This document shows, one piece after another, positions 50,972 to 58,659 of a stretch of DNA of 64,000 nt. The translations under genes were made by a program, and so were the position numbers. Positions within the stretch are counted from its first letter, which is position 1. Each line of letters opens with the position of its first letter. The notes under the pieces were generated by a model. It was given only the letters and a program-made list of their open reading frames with translations, was not told the DNA's origin and did not search any database. This stretch comes from Ruminococcus sp. (lineage in GTDB: Bacteria; Bacillota; Clostridia; Oscillospirales; Ruminococcaceae): contig JALELB010000032.1 in assembly GCA_022768805.1 (NCBI GenBank), positions 30,216-94,215 on the forward strand, read 5' to 3'.

Positions 50972-52387
50972 TCAGTCTGTGGAAACGGTGTCGGATACCG
51001 GGTGATCGTTTACATCCTTGAGGAATGCATCGATCTGTGCGTAGATAGCGGATACGGATTCGCTCCACGGAATACCCTTGGAGGCTGCCCGGATGCCGTT
51101 CTCGTTGCTGTCCAGAATGCTGGTAATATCCTTGGTTACACCGGTGTAGAAGTCGAAGTGGGGATTTGCCAGAGCCAGCTCATCCATGGACTTCTTCATA
51201 TCAACCATTTCCTGGGTCCAGCCGTAGTCATCAAACATCTGCTCCTGACCCAGCTCTGCTGCACGCTCGTTCAGCAGGGTCAGACGCTTGCAGTCTGCAA
51301 ACTTGGCAACGCCCTGGGGGTTCTTGCCGCCCTTGACCATCACATAGCCGTCCAGGCCGCAGGGGATATAGTACTCGCTGGAGTTGGGATCCTTGGGCAT
51401 GGGTACGAAAAATGCATCCTCGCCGAAGTCGTTCTGCCACTGATCTGCGGAGCGGTACAGTGCCCACAGGCCGCAGGGATAGAACAGGGTCTTGCCCTCC
51501 TTGATATAGGTGGGCTGTGCGGTCCAGCCGTAGTCGCCTACACCGATTGCCACGCAGTTGGTGGTGTACAGGTCATACATCCAGTTCTGTACACGCTCAA
51601 TTGCCGGATCCTTCAGGTTGTTTACCAGCTTGCCGTCTTCCAGTCCCACATAGGGCACGCCACAGGTTGCGGACAGGCCGTACTCAAACCACCAGCCGTC
51701 GATGCCGTAGAAGCCCTCGTCCGGGTCAACAAACGTGGTCAGCATCTTCTGGAAAGCATCCCAGGTCCACTCGCCCTTCTTGTAGAGCTCAGCCGGATCC
51801 TGCAGACCTGCTTCGTCAATGGTATTCCGGTTGTAGATAACAGCACAGTTGTCGCCGGTCACCTGGTTTACGATGACATAGTGCTTGCCGTTCCAGAGCA
51901 TCATATCGTTTGCCTGCTTTACATCGGACCAGAGGGGAGAGCTGTAGTCAATATAATCATCCACCGGCACGAACATGCCGCGGATTGCGCCCCGGGGGAA
52001 TGCGTCCAGATCGCTGGCCGGGAAGAAGTCGATGCCCTCGTCGCCGTTGATGGCATTGGCCAGAGAGTCGTATCTGGTGGACCAGTCGATCATGTGGTAT
52101 TCGATCTGTCCGCCGTAGCGCTCCTGGAAAATAGCCAGCTCAATGGGGGTGTTCTTGCCGGTGCCGTCCGGGTTGATATCCCAGTTGGACATCCACTTGA
52201 CGGTCTTGTTCTCCAGCTCGCCGGTCAGACGATCATCGGAGGAAGCAATCTGTGCTACCTCCTCACGGGTTGCGGAATCGAGGGATTTGTAGCTGCTTGT
52301 CTCTTTGTCTCCGCATGCGAACATGCTCATGGACAGGCTGGCTACTAAAATTGCAGCAATGCCGCTTTTCAGCTTACGAACGCTCAT
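50972..52387 (-). CDS. Extracellular solute-binding lipoprotein (ABC sugar type)
   Basis: The 471-residue protein has a signal peptide with lipobox MFAC (Cys25) and a cluster-B substrate-binding fold. GEWTWDAFQKMLTTFVDP and GLDGYVMVKGGKNPQGVAKF are typical blocks of family 1 carbohydrate-binding proteins. It would capture a sugar or oligosaccharide for an ABC importer. No permease or ATPase gene is adjacent, and promoter and terminator enclose it alone. Its position next to the GH9 cellulase suggests, but does not prove, a cellodextrin-type ligand. Confidence 0.9.
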   Translation of the reverse strand: MSVRKLKSGIAAILVASLSMSMFACGDKETSSYKSLDSATREEVAQIASSDDRLTGELENKTVKWMSNWDINPDGTGKNTPIELAIFQERYGGQIEYHMIDWSTRYDSLANAINGDEGIDFFPASDLDAFPRGAIRGMFVPVDDYIDYSSPLWSDVKQANDMMLWNGKHYVIVNQVTGDNCAVIYNRNTIDEAGLQDPAELYKKGEWTWDAFQKMLTTFVDPDEGFYGIDGWWFEYGLSATCGVPYVGLEDGKLVNNLKDPAIERVQNWMYDLYTTNCVAIGVGDYGWTAQPTYIKEGKTLFYPCGLWALYRSADQWQNDFGEDAFFVPMPKDPNSSEYYIPCGLDGYVMVKGGKNPQGVAKFADCKRLTLLNERAAELGQEQMFDDYGWTQEMVDMKKSMDELALANPHFDFYTGVTKDITSILDSNENGIRAASKGIPWSESVSAIYAQIDAFLKDVNDHPVSDTVSTD

Positions 52388-52474
52388 GAAAAAACCTCCT
52401 GAAAGTAATCATTTAATCACTCCATGCAAAACGGCTTAACAGAAAACCTGAAAATTGCATAAAACTATGTATAT

Positions 52475-52503
52475 ATTATACCCGTTTTGTACTTTCCCGT
52501 CAA
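52475..52503 (-). promoter_or_regulatory. Promoter of the solute-binding lipoprotein gene
   Basis: TTGACG (52498-52503), 17-bp spacer, TATAAT (52475-52480). Confidence 0.8.
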
Positions 52504-52576
52504 TCCACAAACTGCTGTATTTTCTGCACTGCTTTTAGTGATTATCACGAAAAACAAGAGAAAAAACATGCAAAAA

Positions 52577-52598
52577 GGCGGAGCACAAAGGCTCCGCC
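52577..52598 (-). terminator. GH9 cellulase terminator
   Basis: GGCGGAGC/GCTCCGCC with a 6-nt loop and TTTTTG on the minus strand. Confidence 0.85.
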
Positions 52599-52622
52599 CG
52601 ACTTTATTGCGCATTATGCAAA

Positions 52623-54827
52623 TCAAGAAACAAAGGTTCGTTTAAGCAGCACGGCATCCACTGCATCCAGTCTGCCGTTGTCGTCCATGTCCGCATTCTT
52701 TGCACCCTGTGCTGTCAGCTTTCCGCTGTTTACCAGGTATCTGGAAAGCGTCACCACGTCCGCCATCTGCACCTTGCCGTCCGCATTGGCGTCTCCGGGC
52801 AGTGCGGTCTGGGTGCCGGTGGTGGTGCCCCCGGTGCCGCCGCTTGTGGTAGCCGCTGTGGTAACCGGCGCAGTGCCGTCCGGCTCCACACCGTAGATCA
52901 GCACCCCGTTTTCATACACGGTGATCTTGTCGGTGATGATATTGTCCTCCGCCCCTTCAATGTCCTGGCAGGAGTAATCGTTGGAGGAATCCCAGCCCTT
53001 GCCGTAGTTGGGATATACCAGTGCCAGCATGGTTTCGCACTGATATCTGCCCTCGGAAATCGGAATGGCAGCTCTGCCGTCCGGGTAGGTGATCTCCACA
53101 TAATAGATTGTACCGCTGTAATGCTGAATGCCGGAAATCTGCGCAGGCGTAACCCCGCTGTACATAGCGCTCTGGTCCCGGTCACAGCGGATTACCACAT
53201 CCTCCGGCTTGCAGCCTGCGTCAATGACCTCGGACAGGTCCATATAGTACCGGTAGGACAGGTTGTCCACCACCCGTGCTGGCCATGCGGTCTGGTTGGT
53301 GAATTTCAGACTCAGATTCACACCGGAAGCATCGCTGGAGGCCTTTGCCTCGACGAAAAACTCGGGAGTCCGGGTCTCCGGCTCCGGAAATGCAGGGTCG
53401 GTCTTGCCCCCGTATTCGCTGACCATCTTGCACAGCAGTGCGGTATAGCCCGCATTATAGTCGGTGGCAACCTCGTTGTTGATGTAGTTGCCCCGGTCGT
53501 CCACATACTTGCCGCTGCCGTCGGGTCCGCCTACCAGTGCGCCGTACAGGATGTGCCGGTTGGTGTCCGGTGTTTCCAGGGCGTTCTTCCAGGAGCAGTG
53601 TGCCGTCCGGTGATGGGGGTTCCGGGGAGAATTGTCACAGTGACCTACCACGTAGCACTGGCCGTCCGGATTATCCCCCAGGCAGTAATTGATCTGGGTT
53701 TCATACAGGGTCTTGTACTTGGCGCTCAGAACCGCATCGGCGCTGAACAGGGTATCGGTGGCCACTGCCGCCAGAAAGCCGATGTTGTTTGCATACCGGA
53801 GGCAGCCCCAGGTGCCCACGTAGCAGAGCCCGCCCTCAATGGTCTCGCCGGTGTCGCACCAGTAATCCAGATGCTTCTGCACCCGGGAAATATAGGTGGC
53901 GTCCTTGGTGTTCTGTGCGTAAAGCAGCAAGCCGCCCTGCTGCACGTCATCCCAGCACTGGCACCAGGAGTATTTCAGCTCAGAGGTACCCAGCTCCTTG
54001 CCCAGGTTGGGGATATAGCTTTCCGCCTTGTCCAGATAGCTTTGCTTGCCGGTGGCAATATACAGCCAGTTTGCCGCATAGAACAGCTCGTCATAGAAGT
54101 GGCTGGACCGGTAGAAGCCGCTGGCGTCACTGTCGTTGTAGACTGCATCGCTGGGGTTTGTGGAAGCGATCTCGAAGATATTTTCCGCATGCTCCAGATA
54201 GTATTCCCGATGGCCCTCGTCGATTCTGCCCTCCAGGGCGCAGTAGCCTGCCGCAAGGGCAGCCGCCATTTCCCCGAATACGGCGGAGCAGCCCTCAGAT
54301 GCCGTATAGTAGGGGCGGGTGTAGGGAGAATTCTCCCCCATGCCATAGGCATACAGCTCCACCGGACCCCACCAGGTATGATCCTCCTGACCGTTGCCCA
54401 CCTGGAACACGATTTCCGTCCCCAGGTCGCACCGTGCCAGGTAATCCAGCACCCAGTTCAGGTTGTTTACATAATTGTTCATCTCGCCGCAGGCCTCCAG
54501 CCCATCGGGATACTGGTACAGACCCCAGGCCAGCATGGAAGCGGAATATGCCATGGGCAGATTGAATTTTACATGGTCGCCGGCATCGTACCAGCCACCG
54601 GTGATGTAATCGTCCGTGGTGGCGTCTGCCCGCCATTCCACCCGGTTCCACTCCGGCAGCTCTCCTGCCTGCTGACATTCATAAAAATACAGGGACATCT
54701 GCAGGGCGGTGGCGTAGTTGATGTCCGCCGCCTGTGCATGCAGACCGGTATCCTGCGCCGGCAGGGTTCCTGCAAGCCCGGCAAGGATTGCCGTGGTGCA
54801 TGCCAGACTGATGATACGTCTGTTCAT
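52623..54827 (-). CDS. Cellulosomal GH9 endoglucanase with CBM3-like module and dockerin
   Basis: The 734-residue secreted enzyme hydrolyses cellulose by inversion. The start at 54827 has GGAGG 8 nt upstream; a signal peptide runs to about residue 34 (AQA). The GH9 domain (35-470) shows GGWYDAGDHVKF (Asp81, Asp84), PHHRTAH (404-410) and NEVATDYNAGY with catalytic Glu452. A CBM3-like module (about 488-645) and a Thr/Gly linker follow. A type I dockerin (678-734) has two calcium loops, DANADGKVQMAD and DMDDNGRLDAVD. It would dock onto a scaffoldin cohesin. Confidence 0.95.
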   Translation of the reverse strand: MNRRIISLACTTAILAGLAGTLPAQDTGLHAQAADINYATALQMSLYFYECQQAGELPEWNRVEWRADATTDDYITGGWYDAGDHVKFNLPMAYSASMLAWGLYQYPDGLEACGEMNNYVNNLNWVLDYLARCDLGTEIVFQVGNGQEDHTWWGPVELYAYGMGENSPYTRPYYTASEGCSAVFGEMAAALAAGYCALEGRIDEGHREYYLEHAENIFEIASTNPSDAVYNDSDASGFYRSSHFYDELFYAANWLYIATGKQSYLDKAESYIPNLGKELGTSELKYSWCQCWDDVQQGGLLLYAQNTKDATYISRVQKHLDYWCDTGETIEGGLCYVGTWGCLRYANNIGFLAAVATDTLFSADAVLSAKYKTLYETQINYCLGDNPDGQCYVVGHCDNSPRNPHHRTAHCSWKNALETPDTNRHILYGALVGGPDGSGKYVDDRGNYINNEVATDYNAGYTALLCKMVSEYGGKTDPAFPEPETRTPEFFVEAKASSDASGVNLSLKFTNQTAWPARVVDNLSYRYYMDLSEVIDAGCKPEDVVIRCDRDQSAMYSGVTPAQISGIQHYSGTIYYVEITYPDGRAAIPISEGRYQCETMLALVYPNYGKGWDSSNDYSCQDIEGAEDNIITDKITVYENGVLIYGVEPDGTAPVTTAATTSGGTGGTTTGTQTALPGDANADGKVQMADVVTLSRYLVNSGKLTAQGAKNADMDDNGRLDAVDAVLLKRTFVS

Positions 54828-54860
54828 TGGTTCATCCTCCCGTGTTTCTATAAAATTCAA

Positions 54861-54890
54861 GGCAACGCTGCATTGGAAACGCCGGTTGCC
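54861..54890. repeat. Hairpin GGCAAC...GTTGCC in the GH9 leader
   Basis: A perfect 6-bp inverted repeat with an 18-nt loop. Its first 12 bases resemble those of the hairpin at 9728. Confidence 0.4.
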
Positions 54891-54895
54891 CTTGC

Positions 54896-54940
54896 ACTTT
54901 TTTCGGGCGGCAGTACGAAGCCGCCCATATTGAAAAAAGT
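54896..54940 (-). promoter_or_regulatory. Stable stem-loop in the GH9 5' leader
   Basis: On the minus strand ACTTTTTTC pairs with GAAAAAAGT and, after an asymmetric 5-nt bulge, GGGCGGC pairs with GCCGCCC around an 8-nt loop. It has no U-run after it, so it is not a plain terminator. It may set mRNA stability or act in control. Confidence 0.55.
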
Positions 54941-54950
54941 TCCCTCTCTC

Positions 54951-54975
54951 GGGTTACAGCAGTACAGTATAACCC
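54951..54975. promoter_or_regulatory. Candidate cellulosome operator, GH9 copy
   Basis: GGGTTA and TAACCC bracket TACAGCAGTACAGTATA (54955-54971), just downstream of the predicted GH9 -10. The 17-bp core recurs with one inserted base at the same place in the scaffoldin promoter (61761-61778). Confidence 0.6.
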
Positions 54976-54981
54976 AAGCAT

Positions 54982-55011
54982 ATTATGCCACCCGGCAAGG
55001 GGAAATGTCAA
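54982..55011 (-). promoter_or_regulatory. GH9 cellulase promoter
   Basis: Perfect TTGACA (55006-55011), 18-bp spacer, CATAAT (54982-54987). Confidence 0.6.
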
Positions 55012-55071
55012 GGCTCTGCCCGCTACGGGGACATGCTTTTGCCGCATTTGTCAAAGGACGCCCCGGATTCT

Positions 55072-55101
55072 TGTATAAAATGACAGGGCAGGGGCATGCT
55101 A
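55072..55101 (+). promoter_or_regulatory. Sigma-G-type promoter of the ger operon
   Basis: TGTATA (55072-55077), 17-bp spacer and CATGCTA (55095-55101) fit the forespore sigma-G consensus (TGNATA, 17-18 bp, CATNNTA) at every fixed position. No TTGACA/TATAAT-type promoter is seen on this strand. Confidence 0.65.
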
Positions 55102-55153
55102 TCCACAGAACCGGGGCGGCTGCGCCGGGAATATACAGAAAGGATAATCACCC

Positions 55154-56626
55154 ATGTCCAGAAAGGATTTACAGCGGATCATTGAAACCGAAGCTCTGCG
55201 CCCCTCCCTGGACGCCAATCTTGCCCGGATCAAGGAAATCGGCGGAGGAACTTCGGATCTGCTCATCAACCCGGTGCGGGTATCCGGCGTGCCCTGCGCT
55301 CTGCTGTGCTGCGAGGGAATGCTCTCCACCGCAACGGTAACGGAGCTGGTGCTGCACCCCCTGATGCAGCTGAAGCTGCCGGATGCCAACGGGCCGGCGC
55401 TGCTGAATCATATCAACGACGAAATGCTCCTGTCGGTGGACCGGCCCATCCCCCTGACCTTCGGGGATGTGTTCCGCACAGTCAATTCCGGCTTTGCCGT
55501 GCTGCTGGCAGAGGGCGCAAACCGGGCCCTTGCCTTCGGGGTACAGGGCTACGACAAGCGGGGCATCGACGAGCCCTCCAGCGAGGCCAATATCATGGGG
55601 GCCCACGAGGGCTTTACGGAGGTGGTGCGCACCAATATGTCCCTGATCCGCCGGCGGATGAAGTCCCCTGTGCTGGTGCAGCAGCTGTTCGTCATGGGGG
55701 AAAAGAGCCGGACGGATCTGTGCCTTTGCTATATGTCCGACCGGGTGTCCCCAAAGCTGCTGGAGCGGATCCGGCAGGATCTGGAGCAGATGAAGCTGGA
55801 AACCATTCTCTCCAGCGGCTATGTGCGCCCCTTTCTGGAGCGGCGGGACCGGCGGATCTTCCACTCCACCGGCACAACGGAGCGGCCGGACGTGCTGTGC
55901 TCCAAGCTGCTGGAGGGGCGGGTAGCGCTACTGATCGACGGCACCCCCTTTGCCATCTTCCTGCCCCGGCTGTTTACGGAAAATTTCCAGACCCTGGACG
56001 ACTACAACTGTAAGCCCTATTATGCGGTATTCGTCCGGTGGATCAAATACCTTGCCTTCTGCATTGCCCTGCTGCTGCCGGGGGTGTATACAGCCGTTGC
56101 CCTGCACCACCCGGAGCTGCTCAACAGCACCCTGCTGCAGCTGCTCACCGAATCAGAGGCCAACGCCCCCTTTTCCCTGATGACCGAATCCATCGGGGTA
56201 CTGCTCATGTATGAGGTAATCCGGGAGGCGGGGATCCGGCTGCCAAAGGCGGTGGGGGGCGCCGTCAGCATTGTGGCAGGGCTGATTATCGGGGACGCAG
56301 CCGTATCCTCCGGCTTCATCAGCACCCCTTTGCTGACGGTGACGGCGCTGGCGGTGACCACCGGCTTTGTGATTCCGGAGCTGAGCCACGGCATTACCGT
56401 GCTCCGGTTCCTGTTCATCCTGTGCGGCGGCCTATGGGGACTGTTCGGCATCAGTCTGATGGGCATGGTGGTGCTGCTGAACCTGTGCGCAACGGAAACC
56501 TACGGCTATCCGGTCACCGCCCCCCTTGCCCCCTTTTCGCCCCGTTCCATGCGGGATATTCTCACCCGGATCGGCCTGCGCCGCATGCAGACCGGCAATT
56601 TCACTGTGGAGGAGCTGCATGAATAA
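55154..56626 (+). CDS. gerA: Spore germination protein, GerA family
   Basis: The 490-residue subunit has a soluble N-terminal region (about 1-285), then about five transmembrane segments (295-460) and a cytosolic tail. SDLLINPVRVSGVPCALLCCEGM, LLIDGTPFAIFLP and TESIGVLLMYEVIREAGIRLPKAVG are GerA-family blocks. It forms a nutrient-gated receptor in the inner spore membrane with GerB and GerC. It overlaps the next gene by 8 nt. Confidence 0.95.
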   Translation: MSRKDLQRIIETEALRPSLDANLARIKEIGGGTSDLLINPVRVSGVPCALLCCEGMLSTATVTELVLHPLMQLKLPDANGPALLNHINDEMLLSVDRPIPLTFGDVFRTVNSGFAVLLAEGANRALAFGVQGYDKRGIDEPSSEANIMGAHEGFTEVVRTNMSLIRRRMKSPVLVQQLFVMGEKSRTDLCLCYMSDRVSPKLLERIRQDLEQMKLETILSSGYVRPFLERRDRRIFHSTGTTERPDVLCSKLLEGRVALLIDGTPFAIFLPRLFTENFQTLDDYNCKPYYAVFVRWIKYLAFCIALLLPGVYTAVALHHPELLNSTLLQLLTESEANAPFSLMTESIGVLLMYEVIREAGIRLPKAVGGAVSIVAGLIIGDAAVSSGFISTPLLTVTALAVTTGFVIPELSHGITVLRFLFILCGGLWGLFGISLMGMVVLLNLCATETYGYPVTAPLAPFSPRSMRDILTRIGLRRMQTGNFTVEELHE

Positions 56627-57602
56627 AATCCGCTCGGGACAGCTGTTTGCCATCCTCTTTCTCATCCGCAGCTTTTCGCTGCTTTGCACGGACATTCCCT
56701 TTTCCGCCCGGCAGCTGGGGGGCGCTCTGCTGTCGGCGATGCTCCAGGGGCTGGTGCTGATTCCCCTGCTCCGCACCCGGGTTCCGACGCCCTCCGCCCC
56801 GGCTGCAGGGCTGTTCGGGCTGTTCTTTCTGGCCTGGGGCGGCCACTGCTTTCTGCAGCTCTGGGGCGTGGCGGCAGGAGTCACCTTCCCGGTGCATAAC
56901 AAGCTGTTCGGGGCACTTTTGCTGACGGCGGTGTGCCTGTACGGAGTCATGCTGGGGATCCGCGCCCTTGCCCGGAGTGCCACCCTGCTGCTGCCCCTGT
57001 TCGGGGTGGCGCTGGCGGTGCTGATTCTGGGGGCATGGCGCAAGGCAGAGCCGGAAAACCTGTACGCAGCCGCTGCCGGCAGCCCCTTTGCCGCCGCCTG
57101 GCAGGATTTCTGCGAATGCGGCTGGCTGCCCTGTGCCGCATACCTGTGCCGGTTCACCCCCTTCCACCCCCGCCGGGCGGTATACGGTGCGCTGCTGGCG
57201 CAGCTGGGCTCCGCCGTGCTGGTGTCCCTGCTGGGCATGGCGGTGCTCGGCCGGGTAGGCTCCCTGGCGGAATACCCCTTCTTCACCCTGGGGGCATTCT
57301 CCCAGCCCTTTGCCACCCAGCGGGCGGACGCTGTCTATGTGGTGCTGTTCACCCTGATCGGCACTATCACCATCGCCATGCAGCTGTATCTTGCAGGCTC
57401 CTGCATCGCCGGGCTGTTCCCCCGCTTTCCGTACCCCTTTTATGCCGCAGCCGCCGGCACCCTGCTGGCCGCCTGGGGTATGCACAGCGCAGGGCTGCTC
57501 CACTCCTGGCTGTACGGGGTCTGGATTCTGCTGCTGTGCGGGGTGCTGCCCCTGGTGCAGCTGCTGAAAAAAGGCGCACAACGTGCGCCCTCCTGTTCGT
57601 GA
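56619..57602 (+). CDS. gerB: Spore germination permease, GerB family
   Basis: The 327-residue membrane protein has about ten helices in the amino-acid/APC permease-like arrangement of GerB, the ligand-binding subunit of germinant receptors. The start at 56619 overlaps the gerA-like stop. FPVHNKLFGALLL and AWQDFCECGWLP are only loosely conserved; the call rests on topology and gene order. Confidence 0.88.
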   Translation: MNKIRSGQLFAILFLIRSFSLLCTDIPFSARQLGGALLSAMLQGLVLIPLLRTRVPTPSAPAAGLFGLFFLAWGGHCFLQLWGVAAGVTFPVHNKLFGALLLTAVCLYGVMLGIRALARSATLLLPLFGVALAVLILGAWRKAEPENLYAAAAGSPFAAAWQDFCECGWLPCAAYLCRFTPFHPRRAVYGALLAQLGSAVLVSLLGMAVLGRVGSLAEYPFFTLGAFSQPFATQRADAVYVVLFTLIGTITIAMQLYLAGSCIAGLFPRFPYPFYAAAAGTLLAAWGMHSAGLLHSWLYGVWILLLCGVLPLVQLLKKGAQRAPSCS

Positions 57603-57692
57603 TGGTCTGCTTCGGGAGCCGGCCTTTATGCATTCTGCATGTTCCATGAAGTATACAGGCAACGGGCAAATGCCCCGAAAGGAGTGATTCTC

Positions 57693-58652
57693 ATGAAACA
57701 CAAGCGGCTGGCGCTGCTGCTGTCCACCCTGCTGCTCACCGGCTGCACCGGCACCACCCAGGTGCAGGACAGAGCCTTTGTCCAGCTTCTGGGGACGGAT
57801 GCGGAGGGGGACGCCCACCGGGTGACTGCCGTATCCTTTGGCATGGAGCAGCCTGCCTCCGGCACAGGGGAGACCCTGCTCACCGCCCTGGAGGCTGCCC
57901 AGTGCCGGTACGACAAGGCGCTGATGCTGGGGCATACCCAGGTGCTGCTCTGCGGCAGCGGCGGACTGGAGGAGCGGCTCTCTTTGCTGCTGGACGGCAA
58001 CCGAATCTCCCCGGGCTGCCGGCTGGTATGCGCTGAGGATGCGGCAACGGTGCTGGAGAAAAGCGGCGCCGGGCTGGAAACCGCCCTGACCAGGATGGAG
58101 GCCGGCGGCGCTCTGTATGCCCCTACCGTCAGCGACACCCTGTCGGATCTGCTGGGGGCCAGCGGCATGGCGGTGGTGCCCTATGTATCCGGGTCCGACC
58201 TGACCATGGCAGTGGCAGACGCCCGGGGCAGAATCCGCACCACCCTGAGCCAGGCAGCATGCCGGGGCATAGCCCTGATGCGGGGCACTCCCCGGGACAC
58301 GGTACTGGCGGTGCAGGCAGAGGGCCGCACCCTGTCCTATGTGCTCCACAGCTGCAGGTTCCGGCTGAGCCTGGAAACCGACAACGGGCTTACGGCGGTG
58401 CTGTCCTTCCGAATCACCGGAGAATGCCCCGAGGCACAGGATCAGGCACAGCTGCGCCGGGGAGTCCAGGAAGCGGTAACAGCGCTTTGCCAGGCGGCGG
58501 TGCTGGAAACGGTCTGTGCCTATGGGGTGGATCTGCTGGACTTTGAGCGGGCAGCACAGCATACGGATCCGGCGTTTTTTGCCGCCCATGCCCAGGAGTG
58601 GAATGCGGTCATCGCCCAGGCAGGCTTTCGCTGTGAGGTGCGGATCGGGTAA
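57693..58652 (+). CDS. gerC: Spore germination lipoprotein, Ger(x)C family
   Basis: The start at 57693 follows AAAGGAG and gives 319 residues. The signal peptide ends in lipobox LLTGC (Cys17). VQDRAFVQLLGTDAEGD and DKALMLGHTQVLLCG are the GerC N-terminal blocks. The lipoprotein completes the A-B-C germinant receptor. It is 90 nt after gerB and ends 7 nt before the convergent asnS stop. Confidence 0.92.
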   Translation: MKHKRLALLLSTLLLTGCTGTTQVQDRAFVQLLGTDAEGDAHRVTAVSFGMEQPASGTGETLLTALEAAQCRYDKALMLGHTQVLLCGSGGLEERLSLLLDGNRISPGCRLVCAEDAATVLEKSGAGLETALTRMEAGGALYAPTVSDTLSDLLGASGMAVVPYVSGSDLTMAVADARGRIRTTLSQAACRGIALMRGTPRDTVLAVQAEGRTLSYVLHSCRFRLSLETDNGLTAVLSFRITGECPEAQDQAQLRRGVQEAVTALCQAAVLETVCAYGVDLLDFERAAQHTDPAFFAAHAQEWNAVIAQAGFRCEVRIG

Positions 58653-58659
58653 CGGCCCT

